From: Neorhizobium sp. SOG26
GTDB lineage: Bacteria; Pseudomonadota; Alphaproteobacteria; Rhizobiales; Rhizobiaceae
NCBI RefSeq assembly: GCF_003491345.1
Contig: NZ_CP025512.1
Coordinates: 2,773,001 to 2,837,000, forward strand
DNA length: 64,000 nt
Reading direction: 5' to 3'
The position numbers were made by a program, and so were the translations under genes. Below, piece by piece: positions 35,369 through 44,297 of the stretch (positions are counted from its first letter, which is position 1; the number at the start of each line of letters is the position of its first letter). The notes below the pieces were generated by a model, which did not search any database, was not told where the DNA came from, and was given only the letters and a program-made list of their open reading frames with translations.

Positions 35369-36952
35369 ATGTTCGAAAGCCTCCAGGACCGTCTTGGCTC
35401 CATTCTGAATGGACTGACCGGCCGTGGCGCATTGAGCGAAGCGGATGTGTCTGCGGCTCTGCGCGAGGTTCGCCGTGCCCTGCTCGAAGCGGACGTGGCG
35501 CTGGAAGTTGTCCGTTCCTTCACCGATCGGGTGCGTGAAAAGGCAGTTGGCGCCGAAGTCCTGAAGTCGATCAAGCCCGGCCAGATGGTCGTCAAGATCG
35601 TTCATGACGAACTGGTCGAGATGCTGGGTTCGGAAGGCGTCGGCATTGACCTGCGCGCCGCCGCCCCCGTCGTCATCATGATGGTCGGCCTTCAGGGTTC
35701 TGGTAAGACGACCACCACCGGCAAGATTGCCAAGCGGTTGACGGATCGCGAGCGCAAGAAGGTGCTGATGGCGTCGCTCGATACGCGTCGCCCGGCCGCC
35801 CAGGAACAGCTTCGCCAGCTTGGTGTTCAGACCGGCGTCGACACGCTGCCGATCATCGCCGGCCAGTCGCCGACCGATATCGCCGCACGCGCCGTGCAGG
35901 CCGCCAAGCTCGGCGGCCATGACGTTGTCATCCTCGATACCGCCGGCCGTACCCATATCGACGAGCCGCTGATGCAGGAGATGGCGGAGATCAAGCGGAA
36001 GTCCAATCCGCATGAAATCCTGCTCGTTGCCGACAGCCTCACCGGCCAGGATGCCGTCAACCTCGCCCGCAACTTCGATGAGCGCGTCGGCATTACCGGC
36101 CTCGTCCTGACCCGCATGGACGGCGACGGTCGTGGCGGTGCAGCACTTTCAATGCGCGCCGTTACCGGAAAGCCGATCAAGCTCATCGGCGTCGGCGAAA
36201 AGATGACGGAGGTGGAGGAATTCCATCCCCGCCGCATCGCCGACCGTATCCTTGGCATGGGCGACATCGTCAGCCTCGTTGAGAAGGCTGCCGAAAACAT
36301 CGACGCGGAAAAGGCCGCGGCGATGGCCAAGAAGATGCAGTCCGGCAAGTTCGACCTGAACGACCTCGCCGAACAGCTGAAGCAGATGAAGCAGCTTGGC
36401 GGCATGGGCGGCATCATGGGCATGATGCCCGGCATGGCCGGCATGAAGGACAAGCTCGCTGCCTCCGGCATGAACGACAAGATGTTCGACCGCCAGATCG
36501 CCATCATCCAGTCGATGACCAAGGCCGAGCGCGCCAACCCGGACATCCTCAAGCACAGCCGCAAGAAGCGCATTGCCGCCGGCTCCGGCACCGATGCCGC
36601 GGAAATCAACAAGCTTCTGAAAATGCACCGCCAGATGGCCGACATGATGAAAATGATGGGCGGCAAGGGCAAGGGCGGCATGATGAAGCAGATGATGGGC
36701 GGCCTTGCCTCCAAGATGGGCCTCGGCGGTCTTGGTGGCCCAGGGGGAATGATGGGCGGCATGCCGGATCTCTCCAAGCTCGACCCGAAGCAGCTCGAGG
36801 CGTTGCAGAAGCAGGCCGAAGCCGCTGGCCTGAAGCCCGGCGGCATGCCGGGGCTTCCGGGCGGCATGGGTGGCGTTCCGGGCCTTGGCGGCGGCAAGCT
36901 GCCGGGGCTGGGTGGTTTTCCGGGCCTTCCGGGCCTACCCAAGAAGAAGTAA
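35369..36952 (+). CDS. ffh: Signal recognition particle GTPase Ffh
   Basis: A 527-residue protein that binds signal sequences and 4.5S RNA and targets membrane proteins to FtsY. The NG domain has 'GLQGSGKTT' at 107-115, 'DTAGRTH' and 'TRMDGDGRGGA'. The Met-rich M domain starts near residue 300, with the RNA-binding 'GSGTDAAEINKLLK' segment. The tail beyond about residue 440 is rich in Met, Gly and Pro (GGMPGLPGG-type repeats) and makes the protein about 75 residues longer than E. coli Ffh. The ATG at 35369 follows AAAAGGAAG. Genes aroQ and rpsP follow in the same direction. Confidence 0.97.
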   Translation: MFESLQDRLGSILNGLTGRGALSEADVSAALREVRRALLEADVALEVVRSFTDRVREKAVGAEVLKSIKPGQMVVKIVHDELVEMLGSEGVGIDLRAAAPVVIMMVGLQGSGKTTTTGKIAKRLTDRERKKVLMASLDTRRPAAQEQLRQLGVQTGVDTLPIIAGQSPTDIAARAVQAAKLGGHDVVILDTAGRTHIDEPLMQEMAEIKRKSNPHEILLVADSLTGQDAVNLARNFDERVGITGLVLTRMDGDGRGGAALSMRAVTGKPIKLIGVGEKMTEVEEFHPRRIADRILGMGDIVSLVEKAAENIDAEKAAAMAKKMQSGKFDLNDLAEQLKQMKQLGGMGGIMGMMPGMAGMKDKLAASGMNDKMFDRQIAIIQSMTKAERANPDILKHSRKKRIAAGSGTDAAEINKLLKMHRQMADMMKMMGGKGKGGMMKQMMGGLASKMGLGGLGGPGGMMGGMPDLSKLDPKQLEALQKQAEAAGLKPGGMPGLPGGMGGVPGLGGGKLPGLGGFPGLPGLPKKK

Positions 36953-36964
36953 GGGAGAACATTC

Positions 36965-37282
36965 GTGGTTGATCCGCAAGTCAAGGCACAGCTGTCGAGC
37001 TACCGTCAGTCGATCGACAACATCGATGCGGCGCTCGTTCACATGCTGGCCGAGCGTTTTCGCTGCACGAAGGAAGTGGGCGTCCTGAAGGCCACCTACG
37101 AATTGCCGCCGGCAGACCCGGCGCGCGAGGAATACCAGATCGAGCGCCTCCGCCGCCTGGCGAAGGAAGCCAATCTGGATCCGGATTTCGCCGAGAAGTT
37201 CCTGAACTTCATCATCAAGGAAGTCATCCGGCACCATGAAGCCATTGCCGCCGAACACGGTGGCACGAAGCAATCCGCATAA
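36965..37282 (+). CDS. Chorismate mutase (AroQ class), GTG start
   Basis: A 105-residue all-helical chorismate mutase that converts chorismate to prephenate for phenylalanine and tyrosine synthesis. Active-site residues appear in 'YRQSIDNIDAALVHMLAERFRCTKEVG' (in parts: Arg of helix 1, RxxxxKxVG), and 'IIKEVIRHHE' in the last helix. The GTG at 36965 has AGGGAG 8 bases upstream. It is 12 bp past ffh and 78 bp before rpsP, a rhizobial arrangement in which the enzyme joins a translation operon. Confidence 0.92.
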   Translation: MVDPQVKAQLSSYRQSIDNIDAALVHMLAERFRCTKEVGVLKATYELPPADPAREEYQIERLRRLAKEANLDPDFAEKFLNFIIKEVIRHHEAIAAEHGGTKQSA

Positions 37283-37360
37283 CCTGAAAAAACGGGCCGT
37301 CTGACGGTCCAAACAACCCGGACCGCCGAAGGCGGCCCAGAAACCCAAGGAGTGAATGAC

Positions 37361-37720
37361 ATGTCCCTGAAGATTCGTCTGGCCCGCGGTGGCTCGAAGA
37401 AGCGTCCTTACTACACGATCGTCGTTGCCGACGCTCGCAGCCCGCGTGACGGCCGCTTCCTCGAGAAGCTCGGTTCCTGGAACCCGATGCTCGCCAAGGA
37501 CGACGCAAAGCGCGTCGAACTGAACGCAGAGCGCATCCAGGACTGGCTCGCCAAGGGCGCACAGCCGACCGACCGCGTTCTCCGCTTCCTGGCGGAAGCC
37601 GGCATTGCTCAGCGCGACGCCAAGAACAACCCGGAAAAGGCAAAGCCGGGCAAGAAGGCTCAGGAGCGTGCAAAGGAGCGCGCTGCCAAGGCTGCTGAAG
37701 CCGAATCCGCCGAAGCATAA
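37361..37720 (+). CDS. rpsP: 30S ribosomal protein S16
   Basis: A 119-residue S16. '[23 protein letters not shown]' (in parts) and '[12 protein letters not shown]' are family hallmarks. The tail from about residue 85 is an Ala/Lys/Glu-rich extension typical of alphaproteobacteria. The ATG at 37361 follows AAGGAG. The 78-bp spacer before it holds two GC-rich hairpins (GGCCGTC/GACGGTC and CCGCC/GGCGG types). Confidence 0.97.
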   Translation: MSLKIRLARGGSKKRPYYTIVVADARSPRDGRFLEKLGSWNPMLAKDDAKRVELNAERIQDWLAKGAQPTDRVLRFLAEAGIAQRDAKNNPEKAKPGKKAQERAKERAAKAAEAESAEA

Positions 37721-37746
37721 GCTTCTGCCATCGCACTGCGATGGTC

Positions 37747-37785
37747 ACGGGCAGCGCGGAAACGTGCTGCCCGTTTTGCTGTTTG
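37747..37785 (+). terminator. Terminator/attenuator between rpsP and rimM
   Basis: A 12-bp stem beginning ACGGGCAGC with a GAAA tetraloop is followed by TTTTGCTGTTT. It would end or reduce read-through from rpsP into rimM, so S16 can be made in excess over the maturation factors. Confidence 0.8.
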
Positions 37786-37838
37786 CTTTTGGTTCCGCTT
37801 TGCTTAAATGACCCCACGGCAACAGAGATGTAAGACCC

Positions 37839-38405
37839 ATGGCCAAGCTCGAAAATCCAGTTCTCATGGCGACGATCGGCGCAGCCCAGGGCCTGCGCGG
37901 CGAGGTGCGGGTCAAGTCCTATACCGCAGATCCAACCGCGCTTGGTGACTACGGCAACCTGCGCAGCGAAGACGGCCGCGTGTTCGAAGTGCTCGAAGTA
38001 CGCGAGGCCAAGAACGTGGTGATCGTCCGCTTCCGCGGCATCAACGACCGCAACGCAGCCGAAGCGCTGGCGGGGCTGGACCTTTTCGTCGAGCGGGAAA
38101 ACCTGCCCGATGAAGAACTGGACGACGACGAGTTTTATTACGCCGACCTCGAGGGCCTCGAAGCAGTCGGCAATGATGGCAAGAGCTACGGCACGGTGAG
38201 CGGCGTCTATGATTTTGGCGCAGGCGACCTGCTCGAACTGAAGGGCCCGGGCCGCCGCCCGGCGCTGATCCCGTTCTCCGAAGCGGCCGTGCTGGAAATC
38301 GATCTCGAGGGCGGCAAGATCCTCATCGACCCACAGGCGGCCGGCCTGATCGACGACCCGGACGAAGACGGCAAGGCGCCTCAGTTTCCCCCAAAGGGTA
38401 AATGA
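37839..38405 (+). CDS. rimM: Ribosome maturation factor RimM
   Basis: A 188-residue protein that binds S19 and aids 16S rRNA 3'-domain folding. The N-terminal barrel has '[19 protein letters not shown]' and the C-terminal PRC barrel has '[11 protein letters not shown]', '[11 protein letters not shown]' and '[19 protein letters not shown]'. Its stop overlaps trmD by 4 bp (ATGA). The last 15 residues are a charged tail. Confidence 0.96.
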   Translation: MAKLENPVLMATIGAAQGLRGEVRVKSYTADPTALGDYGNLRSEDGRVFEVLEVREAKNVVIVRFRGINDRNAAEALAGLDLFVERENLPDEELDDDEFYYADLEGLEAVGNDGKSYGTVSGVYDFGAGDLLELKGPGRRPALIPFSEAAVLEIDLEGGKILIDPQAAGLIDDPDEDGKAPQFPPKGK

Positions 38406-39088
38406 GCGCGATGACCTTTCGCGCGACAATCCTGACGCTCTATCCGGAGATGTTTCCGGGCCACCTCGGCTTCTCGCTCGCCGGCAAGGCGATGGAGCGC
38501 GGCCAATGGGCGCTGGACGCCGTGCAGATCCGCGATTTTGCCACCGACAAGCATCGCACCGTCGATGATACGCCGGCCGGCGGAGGCGCCGGCATGGTGC
38601 TGCGCTCGGACATCCTTGCCAAGGCGATCGATCATGTCTCGACAGACGACAATCGCCCACGGCTGCTGATGAGCCCGCGCGGCAAACCCCTGACGCAGCA
38701 GAAGGTGCGCGAACTTGCGCTTGGCGAAGGCGTCATCATCGTCTGCGGCCGCTTTGAAGGCGTCGACCAGCGGGTCATCGATGCGCGTGGGCTGGAAGAG
38801 GTGTCGATCGGCGACTACGTCCTGTCCGGTGGCGAACCGGCAGCGCTGACGCTGCTCGATGCCGTTGTCCGCGTGCTGCCCGGGGTGATGGGCAACGCCC
38901 TTTCCGGGACCCATGAAAGCTTCGAGAACGGACTGCTCGAGCACCCCCAATATACCCGGCCGCAGGTTTTCGAGGGGCGCGAAATCCCCGCGGTGCTCAC
39001 CTCTGGCAACCATGCGGCGATCGACAAGTGGCGGCTGGAAGAGGCAAGGCGCCTGACGGCGGAACGCCGTCCGGACCTGCTGAGATAA
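38402..39088 (+). CDS. trmD: tRNA (guanosine(37)-N1)-methyltransferase TrmD
   Basis: A 228-residue SPOUT methyltransferase that makes m1G37, which prevents +1 frameshifting. '[13 protein letters not shown]', '[13 protein letters not shown]', '[13 protein letters not shown]' and the knot '[26 protein letters not shown]' (in parts) are all present. Both ATG 38402 (overlapping rimM) and ATG 38411 are possible starts; I list the overlapping one. A convergent TauE gene ends 4 bp downstream. Confidence 0.96.
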   Translation: MSAMTFRATILTLYPEMFPGHLGFSLAGKAMERGQWALDAVQIRDFATDKHRTVDDTPAGGGAGMVLRSDILAKAIDHVSTDDNRPRLLMSPRGKPLTQQKVRELALGEGVIIVCGRFEGVDQRVIDARGLEEVSIGDYVLSGGEPAALTLLDAVVRVLPGVMGNALSGTHESFENGLLEHPQYTRPQVFEGREIPAVLTSGNHAAIDKWRLEEARRLTAERRPDLLR

Positions 39089-39092
39089 CGCC

Positions 39093-39839
39093 TCAACCCG
39101 TGACGAAATAATAGATCGTCAAGGCGATACCGACACCGACGACACACCAGCGAAGCACGACCTGCGGAACGCGCCGCGCCATCCAGACGCCGGAATAACC
39201 GCCAAGCCCGCCGGCCGGGATCATCACCAGCGCTTCCGGCCAGGCAATGACGCCACCGCCGATGAAGACGACAATTGCGACCATGGCGATCAACGTCGCG
39301 AACATGTTCTTGAGCGCATTGAGATGGTGGTAGTTGCCGCCCATGGTGATGCCGAGCACGGCGAGCATCATGATCCCCATGCCGGCGCCAAAGAACCCGC
39401 CATAGATCGAGGTGAGGAACTGGCCGATGACGGTGGACGGCGAATTGGCCGTGCGTTCGGCGGTCGCCTTCGGTGTCAGCCACGGTCCGGCCGCGAAAAC
39501 CGCGGTCGCCGCTGCGAGAAGCCACGGGACGAGTGAACGGAAGGACGGATTGTCGAGCGACAGCAGGATGAGCGATCCGCCCAGGGCGCCGAGCAGGGAA
39601 ACGGCTGAAAGGAGCAGCGCACCCCGCCAGACCTTGGAGATCTCGTCCTTGTAGGCGAGCGTCGACGTGATATAGCCCGGCAGTTGCACGATCGACGACG
39701 TGGCATTGGCGGTGATCGGCGGAACCCCGGCGATGGTCATTGCACCGAAAGTCAGGAAAGTACCGCCGCCGGCAATCGCATTCACCGCGCCAGAAACGAA
39801 CCCGGCGGCGGCCAGCAACACGATCATTGTTATTGTCAT
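39093..39839 (-). CDS. TauE/SafE-family anion exporter (second copy)
   Basis: A 248-residue membrane protein with about eight helices and two glycine-rich repeats ('SGAVNAIAGGGTFLTFGAM' and 'SIYGGFFGAGMGIMMLAV'). The family exports sulfite or organosulfur anions. It is only distantly similar to the copy at 21660-22397. It lies on the opposite strand between trmD and rplS, so it interrupts the common rpsP-rimM-trmD-rplS order and forces rplS to have its own promoter. Confidence 0.87.
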   Translation of the reverse strand: MTITMIVLLAAAGFVSGAVNAIAGGGTFLTFGAMTIAGVPPITANATSSIVQLPGYITSTLAYKDEISKVWRGALLLSAVSLLGALGGSLILLSLDNPSFRSLVPWLLAAATAVFAAGPWLTPKATAERTANSPSTVIGQFLTSIYGGFFGAGMGIMMLAVLGITMGGNYHHLNALKNMFATLIAMVAIVVFIGGGVIAWPEALVMIPAGGLGGYSGVWMARRVPQVVLRWCVVGVGIALTIYYFVTG

Positions 39840-40100
39840 TGAAAATTCCTCATCCCTGATTTGCGGAGATATCGCCTTCGCTCAGGCCCGGCAACAGCAG
39901 GTTTGACGGAAAAATTTGCACCCAATGGGATGACAAGTGCTGCTCTTTGGTGTAATGGCGCACCCGGACGTGGGAGATACTCCCCCTCGACCAGCAACAA
40001 AGAATGGCGAACCCGCTCAGCCGAATGGCAAGTTCCGAGGCATGGACCAAGGAATGAAGGAGCGCTCTGGCTGTTTCAGAAGAACCAAGGGTTTGAGACG

Positions 40101-40634
40101 ATGAACATCATCCAGCAGCTTGAGGCCGAACAGGTCGCCAAGATCGAAGCCAAGCGTACGCTTCCTGAATTTTCCCCGGGCGACACCGTTCGCGTCAACG
40201 TTCGCGTGACGGAAGGTAACCGCACCCGCGTACAGGCTTACGAAGGCGTTTGCATTGCCCGTTCCGGCGGCGGCCTCAATGAAAGCTTCACGGTCCGCAA
40301 GATTTCCTACGGCGAAGGCGTTGAGCGCGTATTCCCGGTTTGCTCGCCGATGGTTGAAGGCGTTGAAGTCGTTCGCCGCGGTAAGGTCCGTCGTGCGAAG
40401 CTCTACTACCTGCGCAACCTGCGCGGCAAGTCGGCTCGTATCGTCGAGAACACCGGCGTTCGCGCTCGCAAGCTGAACGACGCCGAGCGTCAGGCCGTTG
40501 CCGAAGAAAAGGCACGCCTGGAAGCTGAAAAGGTAGCTGCAGCACAGGCTCTCGCCGCCGAAAAGGCAGCAGCAGAAGCCGCTGAAGCCAAGGCAGCTGA
40601 AGAAGCAAAGGCTGCAGAAGCAGCAGCTGAATAA
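40101..40634 (+). CDS. rplS: 50S ribosomal protein L19
   Basis: A 177-residue L19. The core (residues 1-120) has '[26 protein letters not shown]' (in parts), '[14 protein letters not shown]' and '[21 protein letters not shown]' (in parts). The last 50 residues are an Ala/Glu/Lys-rich helix, as is common in rhizobia. The ATG at 40101 follows AAGGG. The preceding 261 bp (39840-40100) separate it from the divergent TauE gene; I see no clear regulatory structure there. Confidence 0.97.
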   Translation: MNIIQQLEAEQVAKIEAKRTLPEFSPGDTVRVNVRVTEGNRTRVQAYEGVCIARSGGGLNESFTVRKISYGEGVERVFPVCSPMVEGVEVVRRGKVRRAKLYYLRNLRGKSARIVENTGVRARKLNDAERQAVAEEKARLEAEKVAAAQALAAEKAAAEAAEAKAAEEAKAAEAAAE

Positions 40635-40656
40635 GCTTCTCGATCGAATTGATCTG

Positions 40657-40685
40657 GAAAGGCGGCTTTCGGGCCGCCTTTTCTG
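40657..40685 (+). terminator. Rho-independent terminator of rplS
   Basis: AAAGGCGGC / GCCGCCTTT around a TTTCGG loop is followed by TTCTGTTTC. Confidence 0.88.
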
Positions 40686-40871
40686 TTTCTGGAGCGCGGC
40701 CAGCACCCAAGTCGCGCAAATCCGTTGCCGATTTCGCCGAAAACTGTTATCCCGGCAGCCATGGGATCAAAATTCAGATGCCTCGCGAACCAGATCATCG
40801 TGCTGCAGGACCACAAGCGTCTGCCGGCACGCTTCTTCGCGCGGGTATCCGGGGCGCTTTGCGACCGACTT

Positions 40872-40938
40872 AGCTGATCTTCTCAGCTTGGGCAGCCTGA
40901 TGCTGCCACTCTTCCCGATACTCACTTCATTCAGCTGA
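40872..40938 (+). promoter_or_regulatory. Possible leuC leader: two hairpins and a 12-codon ORF
   Basis: Two small hairpins, AGCTGA/TCAGCT (40872-40888) and GGCAGC/GCTGCC (40891-40907), precede a short frame ATG (40900) to TGA (40938) reading [12 protein letters not shown]. It has three Leu and one Ile in 12 codons and stops 13 bp before leuC. No strong ribosome binding site precedes it and no terminator follows, so leader-peptide control is only a possibility. Confidence 0.3.
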
Positions 40939-40951
40939 ACGGATAGCAGCC

Positions 40952-42361
40952 ATGAGCGCACCACGTACCCTTTATGACAAGATCTGGGACGACCACGTTG
41001 TCTCGACCGACGAGAACGGCACCTGTCTTCTCTATATCGACCGTCACCTCGTCCACGAAGTGACGTCGCCGCAGGCGTTTGAAGGTCTGCGCATGGCCGG
41101 CCGCAAGGTGCGCGCGCCGCAGAAGACGCTTGCCGTCGTTGACCACAACGTGCCGACTACCTCCGACCGCCACGAGGGCATCAAGAACGAGGAAAGCCGC
41201 ATCCAGGTGGAAGCGCTGGCCCAGAACGCGCGTGACTTCGGTGTCGAATATTATTCGGAAAAGGATGTCCGCCAGGGCATCGTGCATATCGTTGGCCCCG
41301 AACAGGGCTTCACGCTGCCGGGCATGACGATTGTCTGCGGCGACAGCCACACCTCGACCCACGGCGCTTTCGGCGCGCTCGCGCATGGCATCGGCACCTC
41401 CGAAGTGGAGCACGTGCTGGCCACCCAGACGCTGGTGCAGAAGAAGGCCAAGAACATGCTCGTGCGTGTTGATGGCCAGTTGCCGCCGGGCGTCACCGCC
41501 AAGGACATCATCCTCGCCATCATCGGCGAGATCGGCACCGCAGGCGGCACCGGCCACGTCATCGAGTTCGCCGGCGAAGCAATCCGTTCGCTGTCCATGG
41601 AAGGCCGCATGACGGTCTGCAACATGACGATCGAAGGCGGCGCCCGCGCCGGCCTGATCGCACCGGACGAGACGACCTTCGAATACATCAAGGACAAGCC
41701 GCGCGCCCCGAAGGGCACAGCCTGGGACATGGCGCTCGACTACTGGAAGACGCTCCACACCGACGAAGGCGCGCATTTCGACAAGGTCGTCGTGCTTGAT
41801 GCCGCCAACCTGCCGCCGATCGTCTCCTGGGGTTCCTCGCCGGAAGACGTCGTGTCGGTTCAGGGCGTGGTTCCGAACCCGGATGAGATCCAGGACGAAA
41901 CCAAGCGAGCCTCCAAGTGGCGTGCGCTTGACTACATGGGCCTGAAGCCGGGCACCAAGATGACCGATATCGCGATCGACCGCGTCTTCATCGGCTCCTG
42001 CACCAACGGCCGCATCGAAGACCTGCGCGCCGCCGCCAAGGTTGTTGAAGGACGCACGGTTGCGCCGACGGTGTCAGCGATGATCGTTCCGGGTTCCGGC
42101 ATCGTCAAGGAACAGGCGGAAGCCGAAGGCCTCGACGTGATCTTCAAGAACGCGGGCTTCGAGTGGCGCGAGCCGGGCTGCTCCATGTGCCTGGCCATGA
42201 ACGATGACCGCCTGAAGCCGGGCGAACGTTGCGCATCGACCTCTAACCGCAACTTCGAAGGCCGCCAGGGCTACAAGGGCCGTACGCACCTCGTGTCTCC
42301 GGCCATGGCCGCAGCCGCAGCGATAGCCGGCCACTTCGTCGACATCCGCGAGTGGAAATAA
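40952..42361 (+). CDS. leuC: 3-isopropylmalate dehydratase large subunit
   Basis: A 469-residue aconitase-family protein that, with LeuD, isomerises 2- to 3-isopropylmalate in leucine synthesis. The [4Fe-4S] cysteines are in '[12 protein letters not shown]' and 'GCSMCLAMN'. 'DNHVPT'-type 'VVDHNVPT' and '[14 protein letters not shown]' are substrate-site segments. No leuD follows, so the small subunit is encoded elsewhere, as is usual in rhizobia. A strong terminator follows. Confidence 0.97.
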   Translation: MSAPRTLYDKIWDDHVVSTDENGTCLLYIDRHLVHEVTSPQAFEGLRMAGRKVRAPQKTLAVVDHNVPTTSDRHEGIKNEESRIQVEALAQNARDFGVEYYSEKDVRQGIVHIVGPEQGFTLPGMTIVCGDSHTSTHGAFGALAHGIGTSEVEHVLATQTLVQKKAKNMLVRVDGQLPPGVTAKDIILAIIGEIGTAGGTGHVIEFAGEAIRSLSMEGRMTVCNMTIEGGARAGLIAPDETTFEYIKDKPRAPKGTAWDMALDYWKTLHTDEGAHFDKVVVLDAANLPPIVSWGSSPEDVVSVQGVVPNPDEIQDETKRASKWRALDYMGLKPGTKMTDIAIDRVFIGSCTNGRIEDLRAAAKVVEGRTVAPTVSAMIVPGSGIVKEQAEAEGLDVIFKNAGFEWREPGCSMCLAMNDDRLKPGERCASTSNRNFEGRQGYKGRTHLVSPAMAAAAAIAGHFVDIREWK

Positions 42362-42386
42362 CCCGCTTCCGCTAAGTCATGCCTCG

Positions 42387-42418
42387 ATGCCCGGCGACAA
42401 CGCCGGGCATTTTTGTTT
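42387..42418 (+). terminator. Rho-independent terminator of leuC
   Basis: A perfect 10-bp stem ATGCCCGGCG / CGCCGGGCAT with an ACAA loop is followed by TTTTGTTT. It ends exactly at the stop of the convergent L,D-transpeptidase gene. Confidence 0.93.
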
Positions 42419-42969
42419 CAGCCGAGAACCCTCACCAACGTTCCCTTCCGCAGGAAAGGCAGCAAGCGCTTCATGTCGCGCAGGCTGACGGCAACACAGC
42501 CGGCTGTCGGTTGGTAGCCTGGCTTGATCAGGTGGAAGAAGATCGCCGAACCGCGGTGGCGCCGGCGCGAGGTGATATTCCAATCGAGTACGAGGCAGAC
42601 GTCGTAGAGGCCATCCGCCCGCTTCATCTCCTCATGGCTTGGCTTGAAGGGGGCCTTCACTAGCTGGTTATAGGAAGGATGGTTCGGCTGGTCGCACCAC
42701 AGCATGTCAGCCTTGATGCGCTTCATCGGCAGCCCGGTCGGCGGCAGGCGCACCCGTTCCCCGCGTGTGAAGCCACAGAGAAGCCGCATGCTGGCGATTG
42801 GCGTCGCGCCATCGCCCTCCCGCTTCAGGCAGGTCGTGCCTGAACGCCCGAGCGCCGCCTGCATCGTGACCGGGCCAATCGAAACCAGGGCGCGCTGTCG
42901 GTTGCGCGGCGCCGTTCGCACCGTGATGATCGTCGGACGATCACGGCGCTGATGACGAGAATGCTGCAT
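42418..42969 (-). CDS. L,D-transpeptidase (YkuD) family protein
   Basis: A 183-residue protein of the YkuD/YafK-like group. The catalytic region is 'HRGSAIFFHLIKPG' followed by 'TAGCVAVSLRDM', with the nucleophilic Cys in the xxGC(V/I)xxS motif and the conserved His before it. Such enzymes crosslink peptidoglycan or attach proteins to it. There is no obvious signal peptide; the N-terminus is very basic, so the cellular location is unclear. I chose the ATG at 42969; a GTG lies three codons upstream. Confidence 0.85.
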   Translation of the reverse strand: MQHSRHQRRDRPTIITVRTAPRNRQRALVSIGPVTMQAALGRSGTTCLKREGDGATPIASMRLLCGFTRGERVRLPPTGLPMKRIKADMLWCDQPNHPSYNQLVKAPFKPSHEEMKRADGLYDVCLVLDWNITSRRRHRGSAIFFHLIKPGYQPTAGCVAVSLRDMKRLLPFLRKGTLVRVLG

Positions 42970-43097
42970 TTTTCTCACAAGGTTTTGCTTTGAATATGAT
43001 TTCGTTTGAATTCATAGCACGTTGGGATTTAGATCGAACAACCTGAATGTGCATGAAAAGGCTTACGCCTGCACCGGGTGAACGAAAGGCATGACGC

Positions 43098-43781
43098 ATG
43101 GCAGCACGTACGATACTTCTGGTGGATGACGACGATGATCTGCGCGAGACGCTTGTCGAGCAGCTGTCGTTCTACGAAGAATTCTCGATCCTCCAGGAAG
43201 CCAATGCCGCCAAGGCGATGAACACCGCCAAGGCGAGCCAGATCGACCTGTTGATCATGGACGTTGGCCTGCCTGACATGGATGGGCGCGAGGCTGTGAA
43301 GCTGCTGCGCAAGAACGGCTTCAAGGCGCCGATCATCATGCTGACGGGCCATGACACCGATTCCGACACGATCCTTGGCCTGGAAGCCGGCGCCAACGAT
43401 TATGTCACCAAGCCCTTCCGCTTTGCGGTCCTGCTGGCACGTATCCGTGCCCAGTTGCGCCAGTACGAGCAGAGCGAGGACGCGACGTTTACCGTCGGCC
43501 CTTACGTGTTCAAGCCGAGCCAGAAGCTCCTGACCACCGAAGACGGCAAGAAGATCCGCCTGACGGAAAAGGAAGCCGCGATCATCCGCTACCTTTACCG
43601 CGCCGGCCAGAAGGTTGTGACGCGCGATATCCTGCTTGAAGAAGTCTGGGGCTATAATTCCGGCGTGACCACGCATACACTGGAAACCCACGTCTACCGC
43701 CTGCGGCAGAAGATCGAGCGTGATCCTTCCAACGCCGAGATCCTCGTCACCGAGAACGGCGGCTACAAGATCGTTCCGTAA
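43098..43781 (+). CDS. OmpR/PhoB-family response regulator
   Basis: A 227-residue DNA-binding response regulator. The receiver has the acidic cluster in 'LLVDDDDDLRE', the phospho-acceptor D55 in 'LLIMDVGLPDMDG', and K105 in 'YVTKPFRF'. The C-terminal winged helix (from about residue 135) has 'LTEKEAAIIRYLYRAGQKVV' and 'TTHTLETHVYRLRQKIE'. No histidine kinase gene is adjacent. A CenR-type regulator of envelope or division genes is possible but I cannot confirm it. A cNMP-domain gene follows by 21 bp and is probably co-transcribed. Confidence 0.9.
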   Translation: MAARTILLVDDDDDLRETLVEQLSFYEEFSILQEANAAKAMNTAKASQIDLLIMDVGLPDMDGREAVKLLRKNGFKAPIIMLTGHDTDSDTILGLEAGANDYVTKPFRFAVLLARIRAQLRQYEQSEDATFTVGPYVFKPSQKLLTTEDGKKIRLTEKEAAIIRYLYRAGQKVVTRDILLEEVWGYNSGVTTHTLETHVYRLRQKIERDPSNAEILVTENGGYKIVP

Positions 43782-43802
43782 AGGCAGGCATCAGAACCAC
43801 TC

Positions 43803-44258
43803 ATGGCGCTTATCGAGGATATCCGGCTGCTGTCCCAGGTCCCGCTGTTCCGGGACATGACCGAGGACCAGCTTCGGCTTGTCGCCTTTGGCGCCGAGCG
43901 GCGCCAGGTGGAGCCGGGCAAGCAGCTGTTTCGCGAGAAGTCGCCGGCGGAATCCGCCTTCATCGTCGCGCGCGGCCATTTTGAGCTGCGTGTGACGGGA
44001 CGGGATGGCGAGCAACGGGTGGAGGCTGTGGTCGGCCCCGGCACACTCCTGTCCGAGCTCGCGCTCGTGACCATGGTAGAGCGCAAGTTCACCGCCGTTG
44101 CAGTGGAAGACGCCGAAGCCATGAAGATCAGCCGCTCGCTGTTCCACCGCCTGCTGGAGGAATATCCGCAGGTTGGCCGCGTGGTCGAGGCACGCATCAA
44201 GGATAACATCGCGGGGCTGGCCAAGGCCGCTGCCGCGATGGAGCACCGGTTCCGATAG
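43803..44258 (+). CDS. Cyclic nucleotide-binding-domain protein without DNA-binding domain
   Basis: A 151-residue protein that is essentially a single CRP-type cNMP-binding domain: 'LLSQVPLFRDMTEDQLRLVAF' (in parts), 'GKQLFREKSPAESAFIVARGHFEL' and the phosphate-binding-cassette region 'GPGTLLSELALVTMVERKFTA'. The cassette keeps Glu and Arg. The C-terminal helix-turn-helix of Crp/Fnr proteins is absent. It could sense a nucleotide or act as a protein-interaction module for the preceding response regulator. The function is unknown. Confidence 0.85.
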   Translation: MALIEDIRLLSQVPLFRDMTEDQLRLVAFGAERRQVEPGKQLFREKSPAESAFIVARGHFELRVTGRDGEQRVEAVVGPGTLLSELALVTMVERKFTAVAVEDAEAMKISRSLFHRLLEEYPQVGRVVEARIKDNIAGLAKAAAAMEHRFR

Positions 44259-44266
44259 ATCGACAA

Positions 44267-44287
44267 GGGCAGCCCGTCAGGCTGCCC
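44267..44287. terminator. Stem-loop between convergent genes
   Basis: GGGCAGCC / GGCTGCCC with a CGTCA loop, placed between the cNMP-domain gene and xth. There is no T-run on either side, so intrinsic termination is uncertain. Confidence 0.5.
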
Positions 44288-44297
44288 CTCACCTACC

